NCBI GenBank assembly: GCA_039654915.1
Contig: CM077596.1
Location: 1,984,001-2,048,000, forward strand
Source: Aquilaria yunnanensis
Taxonomy: Eukaryota > Streptophyta > Magnoliopsida > Malvales > Thymelaeaceae
DNA length: 64,000 nt
Direction of reading: 5' to 3'
Shown here: piece after piece, positions 1 through 9,634 of the stretch
Layout: the number at the start of each line of letters is the position of its first letter
Numbering within the stretch: the stretch's first letter is position 1
Position numbers and translations under genes: made by a program
The notes under the pieces: generated by a model
The model's input: the letters and a program-made list of their open reading frames with translations, nothing else
Database searches by the model: none
Told to the model about the DNA's origin: nothing

Positions 1-2333
1 GTACCTCCTCTGCACGGCAAGACAAGAAACTTGTTAAGGCAAGCAATTCTCAAAGTTCAAAAAATAAAAATACTGCAGCTTGTCCAAAGAATGAACCTGG
101 CGGCACCTCGGTGACATCATCATCAGCGTCCCGGACCCCCTCGGCAGAAATTTCCTTGCCTTTTCCCTTCCGACGCTCCTTGGCAGAAGGGACTTCCACC
201 AAGGCGTCTAGAAGAGCTGCCGAGGAAGTAGGACTCCGAGAATGAGCGTCAGCAGTGACCTCGGTCGGTGGGGCGGCAGCAGCATCAGGCTCCTCACCCG
301 CCTCCTCGGGAATTTCCGGGAAGAGGAGGAGAAGCGTCTTTCTTCACCCGTTTTGCCGAGGATGGCCCGGCCCCAGACAATTTTTGCCTTTAGGAGACGG
401 CCTTCTTTGTTTGCTCCCCATTCTCGGCTTGACCGAGGAAGAGTGCCTTGTAGTAAGCAGCGGATTCATCGCCCATCTCTGAAAAAGAAGGAAAATATCA
501 GTGTGAGTCTAAGTGGTGTCTATAACAAAAAATTTTTGGATAACTTATGATGCCCAGCAGCATCTTTTTCGGGTGACATTATGACTTCGGGAGGGACTTC
601 CTGTGAGGGAGGACGCCCAGAGCAAAGGTTCCCCAGAGGAATGTGCCTGAAATGCTCAGAAGAAAAGAGGTCAGGAGGTCCCCGGAGTGTTTTTCCAGGG
701 ACGAGCCTCCGACGCCCAAGTTAGTGTCCTAAAGGAAGATAGAGGAGGAGCACTAAGGGGTTAAGTGGCCTTGCCTGTTTTTATTTTTCTCAGGGAGAGA
801 GAGACTCCTTTGCCAGGGCTTGTTTCCTGGTATTTATAGGAGTGCCTAGCCCGTTCAGTTCACGATACGTGTTCGGTCGGATGCTCTCTGTACTTTCGGG
901 CGTAAGGGACAAGTAGCTGTTTGTAGGCTCCTTGAATCTTGGTCCGAGATAGGTTGTGACAAGACTCTGACGGCGTCGGCATATTAGACCGCCGTTTGAG
1001 GCAGCGTGTAGCGCCTGGGGGCGACATGTCAGAGGCTCCTTAAATGCTCATGCCATACTCCCGAGGTTCTTTGGGCGAGGTCGTCCTTTGGTACGGGTGC
1101 CTTTCTTCGGGAATCATGCTCGTAGTTTGGGGATTTCTCTGTCTCGGGGGTTCCGCCTTCAGGGAGAGTCTCTCCTGCTTGCAATAGCTGGTTCTTTATT
1201 CCCGAAGCCGATCTGTTTGGTCCCCTGAGGGAGCCTGCAACATCTTTGAAATTCCTGACGTACTAGCCGAAGTCCTGAGTTCGAGGCGTTTGACTTCATT
1301 CCTTCCGAGGTCAGTGTTAGCGCCTCCTTCGAGTGACGCCAGGTTTCCTGACCACGCTACTGGCAGGAAGTATGAAGTGAGAAAAGCGATAGCCCTTTGG
1401 CTATCAACTTACTCTCACAAAAGGCCTCGTAAGTAACCTTCTTCCGAAGGAGTTTCACCAACCAGGAGTCTTTCCCAGCGATGGCAGGAACCGGCATCCC
1501 GAGGTCCGTCTTATGCTCCTTCACTACCCCTAGTTCCCGAAGGACCTCTTCGGTCATCAGTTTCCACATGATGGGGAAAGGGTAGAGGGAGCGTGAAGGG
1601 ACCTCGGAGTCCCAGTCCGAGACTGCCCGAATCCGTCTATCGAAGTCCGCAAACTTGGCCACCAACTCAGGAGTCAGCAGCCTTTTCGGGTCTACAACAT
1701 CCGTCTCCAGCCTTCCCGAAGCCCACTCGGTCGAAACGTACGACCAGGCCTCCTTCATCTTCAGAAAAAAGAATTTTTCTTGCCACCCTCGCTAGCTGTC
1801 CTTAGTGGTGAAGGTGAACATATACTTTTTGCTCCCTGATCCTCGAGGCAGCATGAAGTAAAAGCCACCCTTCGGGACTGCGTAGAGCTTATAGTACTGC
1901 ATAAAAAGAATGAAATGGGGTTCTATTTTGAAAACGCTGTACATGCAAAGGAAGGTGTTAAAATAGCAGTACGAGTTCAGGGGAAGTTGATTTACGGCAA
2001 TGCCATGAAATTGGAAAAATTCACAAATCACAACCGAAGTCCGGCCTTCAGTTGGGCGCGAAAAACGGTAACCTCATTTCGGCGGTTCATAAAACTAACC
2101 ACCTAAGGGCCAGGAAGTCTAGTGATGGCATAAGAAGAAAGAAAAAACTTTTTGGTCCATCTTTCTAATTTTTCTAAAGAAGTACAGCAAGTATGATTGA
2201 GAAGAGGAAACCAGCTCTCTGGGATGTGGGAAACAAACATAAGAGGAGTTGGCGAAGACATTTTCAAAGAAAAAAGGACTTCGGGGGATGAAAAATTAAC
2301 TTCGGGAAAGCTTTCAAAAAAGAAAAAGAGCAC
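1..2333 (-). pseudogene. antisense Transposase_28-like gene of element C (broken)
   Basis: This is the minus-strand counterpart of the antisense gene of element B. It reads from about 2333 leftwards: an N-terminal segment (2333-2103), the Transposase_28-like core (2031-1792, containing ICEFFQFHGIAVNQLP-like residues and the aromatic YYKLYAVPKGGFYF-type motif), then 1758-1407. Solo LTR D follows, and the next exon starts near 480 with MGDESAAYYKALF. Frames are broken between 2103 and 2031, between 1792 and 1758, and by a TAA at 390-392 where B has CGA. Donor (GTAAGT, split by D) and acceptor (TTTTTCAG near 480) sites remain recognisable. The last exons lie outside the window. The function of this gene class in Tat elements is not known. 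Confidence 0.75.
548..1406 (-). mobile_element. solo LTR D of the same Tat family
   Basis: This is an 859-bp LTR that reads TGATGCCCAGCAG to TTTGGCTATCA on the plus strand, the same orientation as the LTRs of element B. It is flanked by a perfect 5-bp direct repeat ACTTA (543-547 and 1407-1411). No internal domain is attached, so it is a solo LTR left by LTR-LTR recombination. It sits exactly at an intron donor of element C's antisense gene. A TATAAATA box lies on the minus strand at 831-838. Confidence 0.93.
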
Positions 2334-2927
2334 AGAAAATCAAAGGATTCTGAGAGTCAAAACCCACCAAACGCTTTGCCAAAATCTAGGTTCGGAGTCA
2401 CCGTCATAAAAGGTGGCCGGAAATCACCTAAGAAAAAGCACCACCGTGAAAAACGCAAAAACAGTTAAGAGCAAAAGCAGAACAAAAGGAACTTATGACG
2501 GAACAGGCCATATATAGGCCGAAGGCGGATAGGCGAACCGGCGTTATAAGTACTCCACGAAGGCGAACAGTCGCCCTAACTGCTCCCTGTGTCTAAAAAG
2601 GCGCACCTGCCATAACCGGTGCAGTCCCTTCCAATGATAGCGTGCCATGTGTCAGCCGTTGCGCCAAACAAGGGACACGTCTTCTGACACCCCTAAACCC
2701 TGGGCGCGCCGCTCCAGACTGACACGCTTGGTTATGAAACGCGACGTTGCGCAGACCTACAAAAGGAAAGAAGTGGGTTACCTCGAAGGCACCAAAAGAC
2801 AGGCTATGGTCGAACAGCCTATGTCTTCGGACAAAATGGTGCATCTTCGGCATAGGTATTACACCCAAGACCCCCGAAGGGTGCCCTCAGAAAGCCTACA
2901 AATCGAAGTTTTCACTTCGGCCTTCCC

Positions 2928-2935
2928 AAGGGGGG
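2928..2935 (+). other. polypurine tract of element C
   Basis: AAGGGGGG followed by CATG lies immediately before the 3' LTR. This is the expected plus-strand priming site, and element B has the equivalent AAGGGGGGCCTG. Confidence 0.8.
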
Positions 2936-2939
2936 CATG

Positions 2940-3787
2940 TGATAACCGAAGGGCTATCATCTCTCTCAGTACATACATCCTGCCAGTAGTTTGGTCAGGA
3001 AACCTGGCATTACCCGAAAGAGGCGATGTCACGGACCTCGGAAGGAGCAAAGTCAAATACCCCGAACTCTAGAACGTTAGGAATTCCAAGGATGCTACCG
3101 GCTCCCTCGGGGGACCAAACGGATTGCCTTCGGAGATGAAGATCCAGGTATTTCAAGCAGGAGAGAATCTCCCTGAATGCGGAACCCCCGAACCAAGGAA
3201 CTCCCCGAACTACAGGCATAATTCCCGAAGAAGGGCGTCCGTACCGAAAGACGACCTCGCCGGAGAACCTCGGGAGTACGGCATGGGCATTTAAGGAGCC
3301 TCTAACATGTCGCCCACATGCGCTACACGCCACCTTGAAGAGCGGTCTGACGCGCCGACGTCGTCCAAGTCTTGTCACGACCTGTCTCGGTCCCAGACCC
3401 GAGGAGCCTACAATTGGCTACCTGTCCCCTACGCCCGGAAGTATAGATCGCATCTGACCGAACACGTGTCGTGATCTGAACGGGCTAGACACCACTATAA
3501 ATACCAGGAAACAAGCCCTGGCAGAGAATCCGACCCCTCTCCTTGAGAAAACACGAATAGGCAAGACCACCTAGCCTCTTAGTGCTCTTCCTTTATCTCC
3601 TCTCAGAACACTGACTTGGGCGTCGGAGGCTCCTCCCCGGAAAAACACTCCGGGGACCTCCTGACCTCTTTTCTTCTGAGCATTTCAGGCACGTTCCTCT
3701 GGGAAACCTTTGCTCCAGACGTCCTCCCTCACAGGAAGTCCCTCCCGAAGTCATAATGTCACCTGACGAAGATGCTGCTAGGCATTA
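2940..3787 (+). repeat. 3' LTR of element C
   Basis: This 848-bp LTR runs from TGATAACCGAAGGGCTATCA to GATGCTGCTAGGCATTA. The end has mutated from the family's GGGCATCA. A TATAAATA box lies at 3496-3503. Near the end, ATGTCACCTGACGAAGATGC is the same start codon context that begins the gag frame in elements A and B; here it meets a stop (TAG) at the LTR edge. It is clearly diverged from the LTRs of B, which fits an independent insertion. Confidence 0.92.
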
Positions 3788-4251
3788 GCTTGTGCCTCCA
3801 AACGAACCTACCTAAGAAGATGCTGACACCGAGGAGACAAAGGATGCTCCAGCCCAGCAATAGAATTTTTTCTTCTTTTTCCTCTTGTAACCTTGTAACC
3901 TTGCCCTTAGTAATGAAACTCTCTCTTTCAAAATTTGGCTAAGTCCTAATAATTTTCATCTCCAAGGGTTATTTTGACCACTCTCGGTCTAGGACCCTTA
4001 GTAATATATTTCTTGCACTTTTTATTGACCATCTTCCGGAGAATGCTAACTTCGGCGAATTCCTTAAATCAATACTCGACCCATTCTCAGCAGACATGTT
4101 CGGTCGATGGAAAAATGACCTAACAGTTTTTTAAGGAAAACACCATTTTCTCAAGTGCTTATTTACTTTTTGTTCAGTAAGGTTCCTTAGGTGGAGTTAT
4201 CCTTTTCGAAAATTTTATGTACTTAGAAAAATTTCTAACTATACAATTTTT
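3788..4251. other. 3' spacer of element A with tail of its antisense gene
   Basis: No intact gene is present. The first 75 bases read in one plus-strand frame as an acidic tail ending in TAG at about 3861-3863. This matches in position the final exon of B's antisense gene (which ends DAEIP at 12129), but the similarity is weak. The rest is AT-rich and comparable to 12130-12640 of element B. Confidence 0.4.
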
Positions 4252-5302
4252 AGACAAGCTTTCAAGCGTAGAACTTTTTCAAGGCATCCGAGTGCCAAGT
4301 ATTCTTCAGCTCTCCACCTTCGGTGTTACTTCATCAAGGACCAAGTAAGGCCCTTCCCAGTTCGCCCGAAGTACCCCATGGGACGGCCTTCGGGGTTCGA
4401 ATTCGGCCTTTCGAAGAACGAGATCTCCTCTCCTTATTCCTTTTGGCCTAATGCGCAGGTTTGCGGCTGTGGCCACTTTTTCCTAAAAGGCCTTCCTTCT
4501 GAGTTTAGCCACTTCTTTGTGTTCGTCAATCAGGTCGAGCTTAGTTCTTAATCCGAGGTCGTTCCCTCCTTCGTTGAACGCTTGTACTCTGACTGATGGC
4601 TGTACTACCTCTATAGGAATAATGGCCTCTGTGCCGAAGACGAGCAAAAAAGGTGTCTCACCTGTGACCCTTCGGGGTGTTGTCCGATAACTCCATAACA
4701 CACTAGGAAGTTCTCTTGGCCACTTTCCCTTTGCTTCCCCCAACCTCTTTTTCAGACTCTCTTTAATGGTTCTGTTGGATACCTCTACTTGTCCATTGCT
4801 CTGGGGATAAGCTACCGGGGCAAAGTGCATTTTTATTCCGAAGTTGGTGATGAATTCTTGGAATCCCTTGTCCAAAAATTGGGAACCATTATCGGCCACT
4901 ATCACCCTCGGTATGCCAAATCTGCATATAATGTTCTTCCAAACGAATTTTTGTATATCCTTTGCCGTAATGGTTGCTAGGGGTTCTGCCTCGACCTATT
5001 TAGTAAAGTAATCCACTACCACTACACAGAACTTCACTCTTCCAGGTGCTGTCGGGAGTGGCCAGATGAGGTCTATGCCCCAAACTGCAAAGGGACAAGG
5101 GTAGTCTACCGAGGTTGTTAATTCCGATGGCAGCCTTTGGACGCTGGTGTGTCTTTGGCAATTGTCATATTTTTGGACAAACTGCCTTGCATCCTTTTTT
5201 AGGGTGGGCCAGAAGTACCCTTGGCGTAGTATTACTCCCGCTAAGGCGTCAGTTCCGATGTAGGAACCACAAGCCCCCTCGTAGACTTCCTCGAGAACTG
5301 TC
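4252..5302 (-). pseudogene. integrase of element A (decayed)
   Basis: This is a retroviral-type integrase domain reading leftwards. The zinc-binding HHCC module near 5290-5160 is damaged: where B has HEGACGSH and KCGNCQRH, A has YEGACGSY and KYDNCQRH. The catalytic core is recognisable, with D in VDYFTK, D in VADNGSQF and E in NGQVEVSNRT. TAG at 4996-4998 replaces the TGG of B. The C-terminal part (LWSYRTTPRR, FGTEAIIPIEVVQPSVRV) is open to 4483. It would insert element cDNA if functional, but it is certainly non-functional as read. Confidence 0.85.
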
Positions 5303-6400
5303 CTAGCGTCCTCTTCGCTGACACACCTTTGTAGTGGACTCGCATATCCCTGCCAGTATAATTCTTCCCCAATTAGGAAATATCATCCTGAATTTTTTCG
5401 CTTCGTGAGGATCATCAGGAAGCTCTGCAGTTGTAAGATACCTCTTTATAGGATTTTTCCACCCTTTTTCTGAGGTTACTATGCTCAGCGTCACTATACT
5501 CGGGTGGCTCAACACTTCGGTGAACCTTTTTGATTTAGCCAAGCTGTCCGCTTCGGTATTGTCTCGGTGAGGTACATTTTCAATATGTACTGTATCGAAC
5601 TCGTAGATGAGCTTTGATACAAACTCGTGATATTTTTCCAAAGTCGGATCCTTCGCGCTATAGTCTCCTACCATCTGCCGCACCACTAGCTGGGAATCAC
5701 TGTGGCCTTTTAGGTTTCTTACACCAATCTCTCTAGCCAGGCGTAACCCTGCTATGAGAGCTTCATATTCTGCCACATTGTTGGTGACGTTAAACCCAAA
5801 TTTGATGGCTTTCATGACTTCCAAACCTTCGGCACCGCGAATAATTACCCCAGCTCCCTGGTGTTCGGAGCCGGAGGCCCCATTTACAAACAGAGTCCAT
5901 TTTGACTCACTTTTGCTGAGGTCCGATTGATCACTTTCGGCAACGAGTACTTTGGCAATGAAGTCCACTAAAGTTTGGGCTTTTATTGCTTTCCTTGGCT
6001 CATAAGTGATATTGTACTCGCCGAGCTCTATGCACCACTTGGAAAGCCTTCCCGAATGGTCTACTCTCTTCATGACATCCCGAAAAGGTAGATTACTTCA
6101 GATAATAATGGGGTGAGCTTGAAAGTACGGACGCAGTCTCCTGCTTGCTAGCACCTGGGCATAGATAGCTTTTTGTAGTAGGGGATACCTGACTTCGACG
6201 CCATGCAGAGACTTGCTCATGTAGTATACTGGCCATTGTTTTGCGCCCTCATCATTCACGAGAACTAAACTCAATGCTTTTTCCGTAACAGCGAGGTATA
6301 GTACAAGGGGTTCTCCCTCTTGTGGTTGCCGAAGAGTGGGTAGACGAGCTAGGTAGACTTTGAGCTCCTTTCAGGCCTTTTGACAATCCTTGTTCCAAGG
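5303..6400 (-). pseudogene. RNase H region of element A (dual RNase H, decayed)
   Basis: The open part (6073-5303, 256 codons) contains an archaeal-type RNase H: WTLFVNGASGSEHQGAGVII, then NNVAEYEALIAGLRLA, HSDSQLVVRQ and HRDNTEADSLAK. The first catalytic Asp of the VDGAS motif is Asn here (VNGAS), whereas B has LDGAS. Upstream lie remnants of the ordinary Ty3/gypsy RNase H, with a TGA at 6371-6373 where B has TGG. A second, archaeal-type RNase H is a known hallmark of the plant Tat lineage. Confidence 0.8.
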
Positions 6401-7208
6401 ATGGTCACCATTTTAGAGGTCACCACCATTTTTTGCTGCCTTGGTGAGGACCTTAAAGAATACTCGGTAGCGATCCCCATACCTGGAAATGAATCTGCTA
6501 AGGGATGTTATTCTCCCAATGAGCCTTTGCACATCCTTTGTTGTAACAAGAGTTCAGAATTCAAGTAGCGTTTTGACTTTTTCTGGGTTGGCATTGATAC
6601 CTATTTCCAATACCATAAATCCGAGGAACTTGCCTGAGCTTACGCCGAAGACGCATTTTTTGGGATTGAGGTGAATTCCGAATGTTCTAAGTTGGTGGAA
6701 AGTTTCCTCCAAATCTGCAGTATGACTGCCAGGCAATTTGCTCTTGATTATCATGTCATCAACATAGACTTCCATGTTCCTCCCTATTTGGTCTTTAAAG
6801 ACCTTGTTCATTAGTCTCTAATAGGTGGCTCTTGCATTTTTAAGCCCGAAGGGCATTCTGACGTAGCAACATGTACCGACTTCAATGATGAAGGCGGTTT
6901 TTTCCTAGTCTTCGGGGTCCATCTTGATTTGATGCTACCCACTGAAGGTGTCAAGGAAGCTTAGGAGTCCATATTCAGCGGTTGAGTCTACCAACTGATC
7001 TGTTGGTGGGAGAGGATACGAATCCTTAGGGCAAGCATCATTTATGTTTTGGAAGTCGATGCACATTCGGAGCTTGTTACTCCATTTATTTTGTGGCAAT
7101 AACCACATTACTTAGCCATTCGGGGTATTTGACCTCCCTGATTATGCCCGCATTTATCAAGTGCTGGACTTCCGTTTTGATGAAGTTGTTCTTGTGTGCT
7201 GAGAGGCT
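6401..7208 (-). pseudogene. reverse transcriptase of element A (decayed)
   Basis: This is the RT palm and thumb region. The catalytic YVDDMIIKS motif is in the open piece 6811-6554, followed by LNPKKCVFGV and GKFLGFMV, which are typical of Ty3/gypsy RT. The region between 7208 and 6811 matches B's finger and palm segments but carries several stops and small frameshifts. TTG-less remnants of FGLKN and DFR-type motifs are visible in alternating frames. Confidence 0.8.
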
Positions 7209-8158
7209 TCACTTTTCTTGGTAGACAGGTTTTGCCTCTAGGCTCACTTTAAGGCTATGCTGCATTATGCGAGGGTTTACCCCAGGCATGTCTTTCGGCG
7301 AGTAGGCAAACAGATCTTTATTCATTAACAGGTTTTTCTTGTCACCTTCGGCCAATTTTTTTCCTATTCGGGTAGTCCGGCCTGGGATGAGCTTTATGTC
7401 TTCCGTTTCTATTTTCTCAAAATCTTCTGTTCCTTTTCCTTTAGATTCTTTCGTGAGTGCGACCTTCATTTCCGTAGTCTGTGCGCAGTTTGTCGTCGGG
7501 GCTTTCCTCTCCTTGAGAAACACCTTCCTCACCTCCCCCTGGTTGATAAAGATCTCAGCATCTCCATCCTTGGTGGCGAAGGTGACAGTTAGGTATTTTA
7601 CATCCGGGCGGATGTGGAGGTTCCCTTGCGTTTGCCTCCCAAGAATGGAGTTATATGATGAAGGGACATCAATGATGATGAACCTTGTCATTACAGAGGC
7701 AAAAAGCTCATCTTTGTTGTTTATTGAAATTCCCCTTAGCATCAAAGGAAGATCAATCCAGCCGAGGATGGAGAGTCCGGACGGTCCCACTCCAAAGGTA
7801 GGAGAAGTGACAGACTTGAGGTCGGTCCTTGATATACCCAAACTTGGCAGTAGGTGTGAAAATAAGACGTCCACATTTGAACCATCATCAAGCAGTATTC
7901 TCTTGACGTCCCAGCTTCCTATGCTTGCCATAACCAGTAGTGGATCATCATGAGGAAATATGACGGTGGACCCATCTTTCCGAGCAAGCTTTTTTTATGG
8001 GTTCCCATATTCCATCACCGAAATCTCCCTGGCTTTTCTTTTCTTTTCTGCCGATGGCAGTCTTGTTGTGATCATTTGTATTACTCCTATCGGGGGTGGT
8101 AGACGCCTTTTTGGATTTCGGTTCCGGCATCTATCAGAGTCATATTCCTCATCATCTC
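7209..8158 (-). pseudogene. end of gag and protease of element A
   Basis: The open frame 7931-7209 (240 codons) holds the aspartic protease. The active-site region is VKRILLDDGSNVDVLF, and it continues with SILGRQTQGNLHIRPDVKYL and the linker to RT. Upstream (8158-7948) is the gag tail (DEEYDSDRCRNRNPK, then basic residues) with a frame break. At 8158 the sequence stops at the insertion of element B and resumes at 18969. The protease here keeps a residue that B has lost. Confidence 0.8.
8154..8158. other. target-site duplication of element B, left copy
   Basis: ATCTC here is repeated at 18969-18973. The two copies directly abut the LTR ends and restore colinear gag of element A when one copy is dropped. 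Confidence 0.93.
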
Positions 8159-9018
8159 TGATGCCCAGCAGCATCTTCGTCGGGTGACATTATCACTTTG
8201 GTAGGGACTTCCTGAGAGGGAGGACGTCTGGAGCAAAGATTTCCCAGAGGAGTGTGCCTAAAATGCTCAAAAAGAAAAAGGTTAGGAGGTCCGCGGAGTA
8301 TTTTTTTGAGGAGGAGCCTCCGACGCCCAAGTCAGTATTCTGAGGGGAGATAGAGGAAGAGCACTAAGAGGCTAGGTGGCCTTGCCTGTTCGTGTTTTCT
8401 CAGGGAGAGGGGGCCGGATCCATTGCCAGGGCCTATTTCCTGGTATTTATAGGGGTGCTCAGCCCGTTCAGATCGCGACACGTGTTCGGTCGGATGCGAT
8501 CTGTACTTCTGGGCGTAGGGGACAAGTAGCCGTTTGTAGGTTCCTCGGGTCTGGGACCGAGACAGGTCGTGACAAGACTTGGACAGCGTCGGCACGTCAA
8601 TCCGCTCTTCGAGGCGACGTGTAGCGCATGTGAGCGACATGTCAGAGACTCCTTAAATGCTCATGCCGTACCCCCAAGGTCTTCTGGGCGAGGCCGTCCT
8701 TTGGTACGTACGCCCCTCTTCGGGAATCATGCCCGTAGTTCGGGGAGTTCCCTAGTTCGGGGGTTCCGCCTTCGGGAGATTCTCTCCTGCTTGAAATAGC
8801 TGGTTCTTCATCCTCGAAGGCAATCCGTTTGGTCCCCCGAGGGAGCCGGTAACATCTTTGAAATTCCTGACGTACTAGCCGAAGTCCCGAGTTCGAGGTG
8901 TTTGACTTCGCTCCTTCCGAGGTCAGTGATAACGCCTCTTTCGGATGACGTCAGGCTTCCCGACCACACTATTGGCAGGAAGTATGTACTGAGAGAGGTG
9001 ATAGCCCTTCGGCTATCA
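8159..9018 (-). repeat. 3' LTR of element B
   Basis: This 860-bp LTR reads TGATGCCCAGCAG to CTTCGGCTATCA on the plus strand. The TATA box (TATAAATA on the minus strand) is at 8444-8451. The outer end abuts ATCTC and the inner end abuts the polypurine tract. Confidence 0.95.
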
Positions 9019-9030
9019 CAGGCCCCCCTT
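9019..9030 (-). other. polypurine tract of element B
   Basis: The minus strand reads AAGGGGGGCCTG directly before the LTR start TGATAGCC. This is the expected plus-strand primer site and confirms the minus orientation of the element. Confidence 0.85.
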
Positions 9031-9634
9031 CAGAAAGCCGAAGTGGAAACTTCGGCTTTTCGGCTTTCGGAGGGTGTCCTTCGGGGCCTTGGGTGTAATA
9101 CCTGTGGCGAAGATGTACCTTTTGTCCGAAGACATAGGCTGTTTGACCATAGCCTGTCTTTTGGTGTCTTCGAGGTAACCCACTTCTTTCCTTTTGCAGG
9201 TCTGCGCAACGTCGCGTCTCATAACCAGGCGTGTCAGTCTGGAGTGGCGCGCCCAGGGTTTAGGGGTGTCAAAAGGCGTGTCCCTCTTTTGGCGCGACGG
9301 CTGACACGTGGCACGCTTGTCATTGGAGGGGACTGCATCGGTTATGGCAGGTGCGCCTTTTTATGCGTAGAGAGCAGTTATGGCGACTGTTCGCCTTCGT
9401 GGAGTACTTATGACACCGGTTCGCCTATCCTCCCTCGGCCTATATATGGCTTGTTCCATCATAAGCTCCTTTTGTTCTGCTTTTGCTCTTCCCCTGCTCA
9501 TAACTATTTTTGCATTTTTCGCGCCGGTGCTTTTTCTTAGGCAATTTTCGGCCACCTTTTATAACGGCGACTCCAAACCCAGACTTTGGCAAAACGTTTG
9601 GTGGGTTTTGACTTTCAAAATTCTTTGATTTTCT

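Larger units (their letters stand above)
1..3787 (+). mobile_element. Tat-like Ty3/gypsy element C, 3' part
   Basis: This is the 3' part of a plus-strand LTR retrotransposon that continues beyond the left edge. It is recognised by near-colinear similarity to the region between integrase and 3' LTR of element B (9019-11098), read on the opposite strand, followed by a polypurine tract and a full LTR. It contains an antisense gene on the minus strand and is interrupted by solo LTR D. Sequence right of 3787 resumes element A, so C is inferred to be inserted into A in opposite orientation. The target duplication cannot be checked because the 5' end is outside the window. Confidence 0.85.

Noticed and set aside
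242..550. 102-codon plus-strand frame near the left edge
   Set aside because: It is the complement of the antisense gene exon of element C and has no domain of its own.
7339..7953. 204-codon plus-strand frame
   Set aside because: It is the mirror of the protease frame of element A (7931-7209) in a conserved coding region; no recognisable protein. Similar mirrors at 15956-16414 and 16483-16980 were dropped for the same reason.
8902..9540. 212-codon plus-strand frame over the 3' LTR end of element B
   Set aside because: It spans the LTR end and polypurine tract; no conserved domain, and the corresponding region of C is broken.
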